Shown: positions 35,719 to 43,697 of the stretch, piece after piece
Position numbering within the stretch: position 1 is the stretch's first letter
Layout: every line of letters begins with the position of its first letter
Assembly: GCA_020832375.1 (NCBI GenBank)
Contig: JAFIEW010000011.1
Coordinates: 1 to 53,168, forward strand
Reading direction: 5' to 3'
DNA: 53,168 bases
Origin: Cyclobacteriaceae bacterium
Lineage (GTDB): Bacteria; Bacteroidota; Bacteroidia; Cytophagales; Cyclobacteriaceae
Made by a program: the position numbers and the translations under genes
The notes under the pieces: generated by a model
The model's database searches: none
What the model was told of the DNA's origin: nothing
The model's input: the letters and a program-made list of their open reading frames with translations, nothing else

Positions 35719-38322
35719 TCATCCCAACATTTTCTTCAGCTCATTGATTTTTAGTAGTGCCTCGACAGGCGATAGGCGGTTGATGTCGACCTCTTTGAGG
35801 GCTCGAATCACCTCATCTTGCTTGGGGTCGCTCTCAAAAAGACTGAGCTGAAAGTTATTTTTAGGCACTTCGGCGGCTACCTTCATATCCGTATCTTGGC
35901 GCTTTTCTTTCTCGAGATGTCGTAAGATCTCGCTCGCCCGATGCACCACAGGCACCGGCATACCCGCCATCTGAGCCACATGGATGCCGAAGCTATGCTC
36001 ACTGCCTCCAGCCTTAAGCTTGCGTAAAAAGACCACCTTATTATCGAGCTCTTTTACTGACACATTAAAGTTTTTGATCCGCGGAAAATCTTCAGCCAGC
36101 TGATTGAGCTCGTGATAGTGAGTGGCAAAAAGGGTCTTGGCCTTGCACTTGGGGTGGTTGTGCAGGTACTCAACAATCGACCAAGCTATACTGATACCGT
36201 CATAAGTCGAGGTGCCCCGTCCGATTTCATCCATCAGCACAAGGCTGCGCTCGCTTAGGTTGTTTAAGATGCTCGCCGTTTCGGTCATCTCTACCATAAA
36301 AGTAGACTCGCCCTTGGAAAGATTATCCGATGCCCCTACGCGGGTAAATACCTTGTCGATAATGCCAATCTCCGCGGCGGATGCCGGCACGAAAGAACCC
36401 ATCTGCGCCATCAGCACTATTAGGGCGGTCTGCCGCAGTAAGGCCGACTTACCCGCCATGTTGGGTCCGGTAATGACCATGAGCTGCTGTTCCTGATCGT
36501 CGAGGTAGACATCATTGGGAATGTAGCTCTCCCCTGGGGGCATCTGCCGCTCAATCACTGGATGGCGCCCCGAGTCGATCATGATCTTGTGACCTTCATT
36601 GATATCAGGCCTCACATATTTATATTTTTGGGCCACCAAAGCAAAAGAGCAAAGACAATCGATAGTGGCGAGCAGGCGTGCATTCTCCTGTATTGCGCTC
36701 ACATAATCAGCTGCTTCACGCAAGAGGTTCATAAACAAATTATGCTCGATCACATGGATTTGATCTTCGGCAGTGACGATTTGTTCCTCATATTCTTTGA
36801 GCTCCTCGGTAATGTATCGCTCTGCATTGACCAGCGTCTGCTTACGGATCCAGCTTTCTGGCACCTTGTCCTTGTGAGCATGAGTGACCTCCAAGTAGTA
36901 GCCAAAGACTTTATTGTAGGAGATCTTCAAAGACGAAATACCTGTGTTTTGGCACTCCCGCTCTTGGATCTGCTTGAGGAAGTCCTTACCCGAGTAGGCA
37001 ATCGCTCGCAGGCGATCCAACTCAGCATCTACTCCTTCTCGGATCATCTTGCCTTGGTTGGTGAGCAGTGGCACCTCGTCTTTGAGGGTGGCGCCAATCT
37101 GATCATACAGATATTGGCAGTTGTGAATTTGATCTGCCAACTTCTTGAGCGGCGCGATGGCCGTATTGGCCAAAAATTGCTTAACGGGCAGGGTGTGCTG
37201 AATCGCCTTTTTAAGTGACAGCATCTCTCGCGGATTGGCACGCCCCACTGCCACTTTTGAAATCAAGCGTTCTATATCCCCAATGCTACGCATGGGCTGC
37301 ATGATCACCTCCAACAGTTCCTCATCTTCAGCCAGTGCTGCCACCACCTCATGGCGCTCCCGAATATTTGCGGCGTCTTTTAGTGGTAATACCATCCACT
37401 TCTTCAATAGGCGAGAACCCATCGGCGTCACTGTCTCATCGAGCACCTGCATCAAGGGTATGCCCCCCTCCTGCTGTGGATACACCAACTCTAAATTCCG
37501 AATCGTAAAGCGGTCTAGCCACACATACTTCTCCTCCTCGATTCGCGATATGCCCGATATATGCTTCACCTTCCGATGCTCAGTCTCCTCTAGATAGTGT
37601 AAGACAGCGCCCGCCGAGCGAATGCCCTCTTCCAAGCCCTCGATGCCGAAGCCCTTCAGGTTGTTGGTGCCGAAGTGGGTAGTCAGCTTCTCATAGGCAA
37701 AGTCCAATCCATAGGCCCAATTGTCAAGTGCGAAGGTATTGTACTCCTCGGCGAAGTGGTCGGCGACGAAGGCTTTGTTCTCCTTTTCGTAGATGATCTC
37801 ACTCGGCTTGAAGCTCTGCAACAGCTTGCCGATATAAGCCAAGCTGCCTTCTGTACACAAAAACTCGCCTGTAGAAAGGTCGAGAAAAGAAATGCCCATT
37901 CGCTTTTCAGTACCCGCGATGGAAGCCAGGTAATTATTAAAACTCTGATTGAGGATATTGTCGCTCATGGCGAGTCCGGGCGTTACCAGCTCGGTCACAC
38001 CGCGCTTCACGATGCCTTTTACCATCTTGGGGTCTTCCAGCTGATCGCAGATCGCCACTCGATGTCCGGCACGCACCAGTTTAGGCAGGTAAGTTTCCAG
38101 AGAGTGGTGGGGAAATCCCGCCAGCTCTATATGTGCTGCCGAGCCATTGGCACGCTTGGTGAGGGTGATATTGAGCACTTTGCTTGCCAGAATCGCATCT
38201 TGACCAAAGGTTTCGTAAAAGTCGCCCACGCGAAAAAGCAATAAAGCACCCGGGTGCTTCGCCTTAATTTGGTTGTATTGCTTCATCAAAGGGGTTTCCT
38301 TTGTGCTGTTTGCCTTTGCCAT
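35719..38322 (-). CDS. mutS: DNA mismatch repair protein MutS
   Basis: 867 aa, normal length. The mismatch-reading F-Y-E motif (F35, E37) sits in D-F-Y-E-T-F. The C-terminal ATPase has Walker A G-P-N-M-A-G-K-S near 616-624, Walker B L-M-D-E-I-G-R-G-T and T-H-Y-H in the dimer interface. It recognises mismatches and recruits MutL, which is not in this window. Full and intact, so the organism should not be a mutS mutator. It ends 80 bp upstream of the TrmH-type methyltransferase gene and is probably cotranscribed with it. Confidence 0.97.
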   Translation of the reverse strand: MAKANSTKETPLMKQYNQIKAKHPGALLLFRVGDFYETFGQDAILASKVLNITLTKRANGSAAHIELAGFPHHSLETYLPKLVRAGHRVAICDQLEDPKMVKGIVKRGVTELVTPGLAMSDNILNQSFNNYLASIAGTEKRMGISFLDLSTGEFLCTEGSLAYIGKLLQSFKPSEIIYEKENKAFVADHFAEEYNTFALDNWAYGLDFAYEKLTTHFGTNNLKGFGIEGLEEGIRSAGAVLHYLEETEHRKVKHISGISRIEEEKYVWLDRFTIRNLELVYPQQEGGIPLMQVLDETVTPMGSRLLKKWMVLPLKDAANIRERHEVVAALAEDEELLEVIMQPMRSIGDIERLISKVAVGRANPREMLSLKKAIQHTLPVKQFLANTAIAPLKKLADQIHNCQYLYDQIGATLKDEVPLLTNQGKMIREGVDAELDRLRAIAYSGKDFLKQIQERECQNTGISSLKISYNKVFGYYLEVTHAHKDKVPESWIRKQTLVNAERYITEELKEYEEQIVTAEDQIHVIEHNLFMNLLREAADYVSAIQENARLLATIDCLCSFALVAQKYKYVRPDINEGHKIMIDSGRHPVIERQMPPGESYIPNDVYLDDQEQQLMVITGPNMAGKSALLRQTALIVLMAQMGSFVPASAAEIGIIDKVFTRVGASDNLSKGESTFMVEMTETASILNNLSERSLVLMDEIGRGTSTYDGISIAWSIVEYLHNHPKCKAKTLFATHYHELNQLAEDFPRIKNFNVSVKELDNKVVFLRKLKAGGSEHSFGIHVAQMAGMPVPVVHRASEILRHLEKEKRQDTDMKVAAEVPKNNFQLSLFESDPKQDEVIRALKEVDINRLSPVEALLKINELKKMLG

Positions 38323-38415
38323 ACTGCTCGTTTAGTTTAAATTCCCGCTTGTTTATACCCACCGCTTGGCTTAAAGCCACTATTTCAATCTCTTAAGAGG
38401 GATCAATTACACTTA

Positions 38416-38423
38416 CAAAGATA
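38416..38423 (-). promoter_or_regulatory. Putative mutS promoter -7 box
   Basis: TATCTTTG on the minus strand, 93 bp before the mutS start, fits TAnnTTTG; TTG on the same strand at 38446-38448 is a weak -33 candidate with slightly long spacing (22 bp). Confidence 0.4.
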
Positions 38424-38636
38424 GCCACCCCACTTTACATCTGAAACAAGCGGCGGCCGAAATCTTCCTACTGGCGAGCGTTGGGCCAGCTTAATGATCT
38501 AAGGTGCTTTTTATTTTCCTGAGTTCTTTTTTCGTGGGATGAGAGGCTAGGTGGGATGAGGGGGTAAAAAAGGCATTTTGGCTCAATAAAGTTTGCAAAG
38601 CTGGGGTGATTATGTTTATTTTTGCCATCCAATATT

Positions 38637-38711
38637 CGGGGTATAGCGCAGCCCGGTTAGCGCGTTCGTCTGGGGGGCGAGAGGTCGCTGGTTCGAATCC
38701 AGTTACCCCGA
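38637..38711 (+). tRNA. tRNA-Pro (anticodon GGG)
   Basis: Acceptor arms CGGGGTA (38637-38643) and TACCCCG (38704-38710), D-arm around GCGCAGCCCGGTTAGCGC, anticodon loop C-T-G-G-G-G-G, T-arm CTGG-TTCGAAT-CCAG. The anticodon reads GGG (Pro). The anticodon stem relies on two G-T pairs. CCA is not encoded. It ends 44 bp before its terminator hairpin. Confidence 0.95.
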
Positions 38712-38754
38712 CAAACTTTTTCATCAAATTAACATTTAAGTTAAAACTCGGAAA

Positions 38755-38781
38755 GCCTGAATCTATGATTCAGGCTTTTTT
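38755..38781 (+). terminator. Terminator after tRNA-Pro
   Basis: GCCTGAATC (38755-38763), loop TAT, GATTCAGGC (38767-38775), then six T. Confidence 0.9.
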
Positions 38782-39000
38782 ATGGTAGGACAGCCATACG
38801 AAAAGCCGATCCAACTACATGAATGGGTCTTACTAAAATATGCCAAGCAAGGTCAGACCATTATAGACACCCATTTTGGAAGTGGCTCAATCGCACTGGC
38901 AGTGGACAAAGTCAATAACTTAGACAAAATGAACCAACACCTCACAGCCTTGGAAATAGACCCATACTACTATCAAAAATCCATCAACCGCCTCCCCGCT
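38782..39000 (+). pseudogene. C-terminal remnant of an N6-adenine/N4-cytosine DNA methyltransferase
   Basis: The frame starts at the base after the tRNA-Pro terminator. K-P-I-Q-L-H-E-W-V-L-L-K-Y-A is a typical C-terminal segment of phage or mobile-element site-specific methylases, and I-I-D-T-H-F-G-S-G-S is the SAM-binding motif I, followed by A-L-E-I-D-P-Y-Y-Y. The catalytic [D/N]-P-P-Y part is absent. Similarity stops where repeat A begins (38996); the frame runs on to 39063 but that tail looks noncoding. No promoter. I read it as a fossil of an element once integrated next to the tRNA gene. Confidence 0.75.
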
Positions 39001-39172
39001 AGCGCACGCGTGTCGCGTGTGCTAATACTACTGTTCAAAAGTTTCTCTTTTTGCGTGGAATGAAAACGCATTCTACCTTGGCTCTCCCTATTAATCATCT
39101 TGTCATCACCCCGCCTTCCAAACGCCCTCCCGCAATCCTGCCTAATGCTGTTTGCATCTACCTTCATACACT
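38996..39172 (+). repeat. Repeat A, copy 1
   Basis: About 177 bp repeated in the same orientation at 43289-43478 (190 bp, with a small insertion). Shared blocks include CTAGCGCACG, CGCGTGTGCTAATACTACT, GTGGAATGA and CTTGTCATCACCCCGCCTTC. A hairpin AGCGCACGCG-TGT-CGCGTGTGCT begins it at 39001. The two copies flank the GC-rich segment and the peptide cluster. Confidence 0.8.
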
Positions 39173-40193
39173 CACATCAACCAACGGGGTTAGCGGTGCG
39201 TCGGAATGCCGTGCTGAGCAAAAAACACGCCAGCCCAGCCGCCCTTTTTAAAATCGTTTTATTATCCTATGGCTTTTAAAAAAGACGGCTGCCCTTGCCA
39301 TAAGCCTGATCCCCAACCCTCATGCCATTCCTAATCAGGCATTAAGGCAAGGGTAATGAGGCTGTCATGCTTTTTGCTTTCAGCTACGTCATCCGCCGCG
39401 GCAGCTGTCTCCGTTCTTATGGTCGCCTTTTTCTGCTCCCCTAATGCCACGCTAAAAAGGCCACAAACGCTCGGTCGCTGCCAGTGTTTGGGCTCGCCCG
39501 CATCCCCGGCACCGCTTCGGTTTGTCACGGTTTTTGCCTTTCCCTGCCCGCATTCCCGCCCATCGCAAAAAACCGCGCCAAACCTACTGGCAAATCCAAG
39601 CTTCGCTACGCTACGCTTTCCTTTTTGCCAGAGCGGTGCCGGGACTCGCGGGGGCTCGCGCGCGCAGCTGCAATCCACTTCCCAATGCCTCCCCGCAAAG
39701 CCCGTTCATTGCAGCTTTTCCCCTCCCGCCGCTGAAGGCTCTTAACCCCGTCCCCCTCAATCCTCGCTCCCTGATGGAGTAGGAAGGCTTACTTTCTCCA
39801 AATACTATCCTCATTAATTCAACACCCAAACCATCCCTCAACCCCCACCCACCACCCTTCGGTGGTGCCGGGTGCTGTTTTGATTGTAAATTTACTCTCT
39901 GAGTGGATATTTAAGAATAGATAAAAAGTTAATAAAATAATAACAAAGTGGTTTTTTAAATAGCGAATGTTATTTTATGACTTTTAATATGATTATCATC
40001 ATAATGTGAAAAATTTTATCGTAATTAATCGATAATAAATTTGGTTATATGAAATGGGTAAGTTAAAGCGTTTAAATATTTTGATAGGCGCCTGTCGAAA
40101 AATTTGAATATTTGGTCGACCATTTTTATGTATTGTTTTCAGCTTAGTCGAGTGACTAGGTTGATGAATATTAATCTTTTAAATTTTAATGAA
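39173..40193. other. GC-rich segment without a convincing gene
   Basis: About 1 kb. From roughly 39370 to 39780 base composition is clearly higher in GC than anywhere else nearby, and several frames on both strands are open at once, which is usual for GC-rich noncoding DNA. Inverted repeat CCCGGCACCGCT (39505-39516) and AGCGGTGCCGGG (39632-39643) could fold a ~139-nt structure. From about 39890 it turns sharply AT-rich up to the peptide gene. No start, signal or domain supports a protein. Confidence 0.5.
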
Positions 40194-40403
40194 ATGAAGC
40201 ATTTAGGAAAAATTTTAGCAACCGCAACTTTAGGTTTTTTTTGTTTTTTTGCAACAACAAGTTTAACTAGTGCAGCCTCAAATGATGCTGAAACAATTGA
40301 TGGAAATAATGCCCGAGTATTTAGCGGGGAACAGTGTTCTGGTTCAGGAGGTAATTGTTTAGATACAGTAGTAGTTAAACCTAAGTGGTGGCAAATATTT
40401 TAG
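40194..40403 (+). CDS. Secreted two-cysteine peptide, unknown family
   Basis: 69 aa from the ATG at 40194 (an upstream in-frame ATG at 40164 is possible). A signal peptide spans about 1-28 (G-K-I-L-A-T-A-T-L-G-F-F-C-F-F, ending T-S-A-A). The mature part of ~40 residues is acidic then neutral, with C48 and C55 (C-x6-C), G-S-G-G between them, and a terminal K-P-K-W-W-Q-I-F. The build recalls NVEALA-type exported peptides of Bacteroidota, but the name motif is absent. An intrinsic terminator follows within 22 bp, so it is probably made in excess over the next three genes. Confidence 0.65.
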   Translation: MKHLGKILATATLGFFCFFATTSLTSAASNDAETIDGNNARVFSGEQCSGSGGNCLDTVVVKPKWWQIF

Positions 40404-40424
40404 AAATAAATCTGTTCAACAATA

Positions 40425-40453
40425 CCTCTAGAGTAGCTCTAGGGGCATTTTTT
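40425..40453 (+). terminator. Terminator between the peptide gene and the lipoprotein gene
   Basis: CCTCTAGAG, loop TAG, CTCTAGGGG forms a 9-bp stem (one G-T pair), then CA and six T. Another small hairpin (CCTCT-CGC-AGAGG, 40532-40544) lies before the next start. Confidence 0.8.
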
Positions 40454-40589
40454 ATGTAATTATGAAATCCCCATGATGGCAGTGAATAGTGGGGGGGCTT
40501 GTAATTAAAACGTTTAAAAAATAAAAGAAGCCCTCTCGCAGAGGTATGACAAAATACTAAAATCAATATTTTGTAAAATTTTAAAATAT

Positions 40590-41759
40590 ATGAAAATATT
40601 AAAATACCCCCTTTTCCTTTCAGTAATCTTGCTTGTAGGTTGTACAGAATATAGTGAGCATGTTCCTGACTCTAAATTTAAATTGGTTCATCATTCGGAA
40701 TTTGAGTTCCCTCTGAACGATAGCACTGACTATCAGTCGTTTTATGTAGATTTGGTTAATATAGGTGAAGATGAACAGCGGTTAGTCTTTTTAGGTAAAA
40801 ACAATACTCTGTATTTTTTTGATTTGAAATCAAAAGAGGTGACTAAATCCATAAAAGTTATAGAGGATGGCCCAACTCCACTACGAAAGTTATGGGGCTT
40901 GTATTTTCATACTATGGATAGTATTTATGTAGTTGCTGCATCCTCTTATCGCGTGGGCTTAATTGATAGAAAGGGTGAAGTATTGAGAACTTATAATTTG
41001 CTAAAAAGTGATTCGTGGAACGAAAATACGGGTTTGATCTATGCAAATTCTACCAGTCAACCTATTCTTTCTGAAGATCAACTTTACTTTACAGTTTTCC
41101 CGGATAGAAACCCTAACGAAAAATTTTTATTTGAAGCGCATACAGCCTCTCGATTGAATTTAACTAATGAAACTTACGACTATTTTTCCAATTATCCATC
41201 TTCAATGAGGGACGCTGCATGGGGCGTACATGCAGCACGCCCATACTCCACTTTTAATGAAAGTACAAAAAATATCATTTTTTCCTTTGCTAAGTCGGAT
41301 AGTCTCTATTGTTACCATTTAGAGACTGAAGAAACAAAAGCCATATATGCAGGGACACATGCTGAAAATAAAAATATAAATACCCCCAAAAAAAATCCCT
41401 CAAATGATGTCATGTTTCATTATGCAGTAAATCATACGTCTTATGGGCCAGTTATTTATGATAAATTCAGAAGTATTTACTATCGAATTGTTTATCATCC
41501 TTTAAAAAATATGGAAGGTATAAATCCTACTGATGTCACCTATTATGATTATTTAAAGCGGCCCTTTTCGATCATCACATTTGACCAAGAGTTTAATTTT
41601 TTAGGTGAGACTTATTTTGATGGAAAATTATATTTTACTAACAATTATTTTGTTTCAGAGGATGGATTATGCCTTTCAAAAAGCAATCCAAACAATGAGT
41701 CCCAAAGTGAAGATTTACTTAGTTTTGATTGTTTTCAATTGGCAGAAATCGATGAGTAA
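40590..41759 (+). CDS. DUF4221-type lipoprotein, beta-propeller-like
   Basis: 389 aa. Lipoprotein signal with lipobox L-V-G-C (C18). The mature part has repeated strands of the D-x-K-S/G-K-E-V-x-x-S-I kind (F-D-L-K-S-K-E-V-T-K-S-I, L-I-D-R-K-G-E-V-L-R-T-Y) as in six-bladed TolB-like propellers, and overall resembles DUF4221, a Bacteroidota lipoprotein family of unknown function. It overlaps the next start by 8 bp (ATGAGTAA). AT-rich. Role inferred only from context: an envelope binding scaffold, perhaps for the peptide. Confidence 0.75.
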   Translation: MKILKYPLFLSVILLVGCTEYSEHVPDSKFKLVHHSEFEFPLNDSTDYQSFYVDLVNIGEDEQRLVFLGKNNTLYFFDLKSKEVTKSIKVIEDGPTPLRKLWGLYFHTMDSIYVVAASSYRVGLIDRKGEVLRTYNLLKSDSWNENTGLIYANSTSQPILSEDQLYFTVFPDRNPNEKFLFEAHTASRLNLTNETYDYFSNYPSSMRDAAWGVHAARPYSTFNESTKNIIFSFAKSDSLYCYHLETEETKAIYAGTHAENKNINTPKKNPSNDVMFHYAVNHTSYGPVIYDKFRSIYYRIVYHPLKNMEGINPTDVTYYDYLKRPFSIITFDQEFNFLGETYFDGKLYFTNNYFVSEDGLCLSKSNPNNESQSEDLLSFDCFQLAEIDE

Positions 41760-42171
41760 GTATATATCAATTTTAGTACTCACTATTTTTTGTGTTGGCT
41801 GTAATTCTACAAATAGTGATGATCAATTAAAAGATGTGCTGCATAAAGTAGGTATGGAGCAGAGCGATCACTTAGACGCTGTAATTTTAATCCCTGATTT
41901 CAGCTGTCAATCATGCCTTCAAGAACAAGTTTCGGCCATAAAAAAGAAGGTTGCTAAGGAGAAATGTTTATTTCTTATTGTTACTAAGTCCAATAAAGGT
42001 TTTCTTTCGCTAAAAGACGACTTGCAATTACACGATTTTCAAGTGATACAAGACAAGCAACTGCTTGCAATTGATAGTGGTTTAATTGCAAATGATCTTA
42101 AGGTGTTTATAAGAAACAAGGGGCAATGGATTGATGATACTGATAACATGATTTTCTCTAGCCATGATTAA
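41752..42171 (+). CDS. Thioredoxin-like lipoprotein with CxxC
   Basis: 139 aa from the ATG that overlaps the upstream stop; the frame also extends upstream inside the propeller gene, but M-S-K-Y-I-S-I-L-V-L begins a lipoprotein signal (C-V-G-C, C17). After it comes a thioredoxin-like core: a strand D-A-V-I-L-I-P-D, then S-C-Q-S-C (C52, C55) at the start of a helix, and a second strand C-L-F-L-I-V. It lacks the usual cis-proline segment in a clear form. A likely thiol-disulfide enzyme of the periplasm; the cysteine pair of the secreted peptide is a possible substrate. Ends 8 bp inside the kinase gene. Confidence 0.7.
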   Translation: MSKYISILVLTIFCVGCNSTNSDDQLKDVLHKVGMEQSDHLDAVILIPDFSCQSCLQEQVSAIKKKVAKEKCLFLIVTKSNKGFLSLKDDLQLHDFQVIQDKQLLAIDSGLIANDLKVFIRNKGQWIDDTDNMIFSSHD

Positions 42172-42907
42172 TATCAAGCGTTTTTTGTCCGGTAGTAAAA
42201 ACACAGCAAAGGCTAAGTTATACCCGAAGCAGGTAATTATTCCAAAATCACAGTTTGGTGAATACATCGAGAGTATGTCTCAGTTCATTCAGCACGATCA
42301 AGAGAATATTATTCAATTTATTAAAGTAGATGTAAATGGCTTTAAAGAAAGTAGTTATACTTGTTGCGAGTGGATGGAATATTGTGAGTCAGGAACTTTA
42401 ATTGAACAACTTAAAAAAGCCAAAACTCAGGATAAGCTGATTAATTTGCTATGGCAATTCTTGAATGGAATACAATCTTTACATGAAATGGGTTACATTC
42501 ACAGAGATATCAAGTTGACGAATGCTTTGGTTACTACTAAAGATGGCGCTGAGGTTGTTAAGGTTTCTGATTTTGTTCTGCTCCCCCATCATGACTATGA
42601 AGTGATGACCACCCCGGAATTTTTAGCTCCCGAAGTTATGCAGGATAGCGACTACTCGGTTCAATCTGATATTTGGTCCTTAGGCGTTAGTTTCTATGAG
42701 TTATTTTCGGCGGAGTATCCATTCGGAAATCGCTTAGACGGATACACACCACGCGATATCAAGAAAAATACGCTAGAACTTGTCCCTTCAGGTTTTAATA
42801 AACTCCCACAGCTTATGCAAAAGATAGTAAAGCAATGCCTGAATAAAGACCCTGCACAACGACCCGGAAGTGTACTTCAAATAATGGATGTTTTCAAAAA
42901 GGTTTAA
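42164..42907 (+). CDS. Small Hanks-type Ser/Thr protein kinase, atypical N-lobe
   Basis: 247 aa, cytoplasmic, no membrane helix. The C-lobe is complete: H-R-D-I-K-L-T-N (113-120; D115, K117, N120), the metal-binding D136 in S-D-F-V (G of DFG replaced by V), A-P-E (155-157), D-I-W-S-L-G (169-174) and the late R233. The N-lobe is short: no glycine-rich loop is visible, and the ATP-anchoring lysine is uncertain. It overlaps the thioredoxin-like gene by 8 bp, so it is made with the two lipoproteins. Could be active with an altered nucleotide site or a pseudokinase. Confidence 0.85.
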   Translation: MINIKRFLSGSKNTAKAKLYPKQVIIPKSQFGEYIESMSQFIQHDQENIIQFIKVDVNGFKESSYTCCEWMEYCESGTLIEQLKKAKTQDKLINLLWQFLNGIQSLHEMGYIHRDIKLTNALVTTKDGAEVVKVSDFVLLPHHDYEVMTTPEFLAPEVMQDSDYSVQSDIWSLGVSFYELFSAEYPFGNRLDGYTPRDIKKNTLELVPSGFNKLPQLMQKIVKQCLNKDPAQRPGSVLQIMDVFKKV

Positions 42908-43288
42908 TTTAGACCTCAATTGTTAAAAATGTAGCTCTAATAGATTATAACTACAATTTCATTTGATTCCATAAAATATGAACCTTTTGGATTTTTCACT
43001 TTTTTGAGGTAACCATTAAGTAATGAAGGGGCATTAAGTGTGTGTTCCGAGATATGATTACCGAGTTGTTTTAGATAAAGTAGCTCATATAACATCTCAA
43101 TTGCTAAATGTGAATTAGGAATGTCTGATCATCAAGTTCAAAAATAGATGGGCTGGCATCATCATTATTCGTAGGTAATCATCGCCACTAGACTAAGTCA
43201 TTTTGATCGCTGCCGCAAAGATAGCCCGGTCGAATTTTTCAAAAGACAAGGGTATACAAGCGCTTCGCGCCCTTGCTTTTGAAATTCG
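42908..43288. other. Gap with a decayed minus-strand coding fragment and a hairpin
   Basis: On the minus strand 42937-43128 is open and protein-like (H-L-A-I-E-M-L-Y-E-L-L-Y-L-K-Q-L-G-N, then N-G-Y-L-K-K-V-K-N-P-K-G-S-Y-F). One extra base near 43119 would join it to S-P-S-I-F-E-L-D-D-Q-T-F just upstream, so it is a frameshifted remnant of an unrecognised gene. A TATCTTTG box on the minus strand lies at 43215-43222. A long hairpin, GAATTTTTCAAAAGACAAGG (from 43232) against CCCTTGCTTTTGAAATTC (43270-43287), abuts repeat A. Confidence 0.45.
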
Positions 43289-43478
43289 CCGCTAGCGCAC
43301 GACTGTCGCGTGTGCTAATACTACTATTCAAAAGCCCCCCCTTTATCTTGCTTCTCTTTTTCTGTGGAATGAGATCGCATTCTACCTTAGCTTTCCCAAT
43401 TAACCTTCTTGTCATCACCCCGCCTTCATAACGCCTTCCCGCAATCCTGAACCATGCTGTTTACATCTACCTTCACAC
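43289..43478 (+). repeat. Repeat A, copy 2
   Basis: Direct repeat of 38996-39172, same orientation, with an extra C/T-rich stretch (43333-43355). It marks the right end of the suspected island. Confidence 0.8.
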
Positions 43479-43697
43479 AATTAACGCTTACCAATAAAGC
43501 TGACCAATCTCTTGAGATGGAAACAATCCATAAGCCTACTTAATTGAAATTGATCAAAAAAAAAAGAAGAATAGCATACTATATTATCCGCTCTAAAAGC
43601 ATTACTTTTTCAACTAACTTTATCAATTGATTACCAGAACAGCCGACTTTAAATGAATGCTTCATGAATTTTCATTCCACATCAACATAAAATCCTC

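Noticed and set aside
38491-38727. Minus-strand frame with G-V-T-G-F-E-P-A-T-S-R
   Set aside because: It is the antisense of tRNA-Pro, a well-known false protein.
39331-39841. Several long frames on both strands in the GC-rich segment
   Set aside because: All are open together because of composition; no start context, signal or domain.
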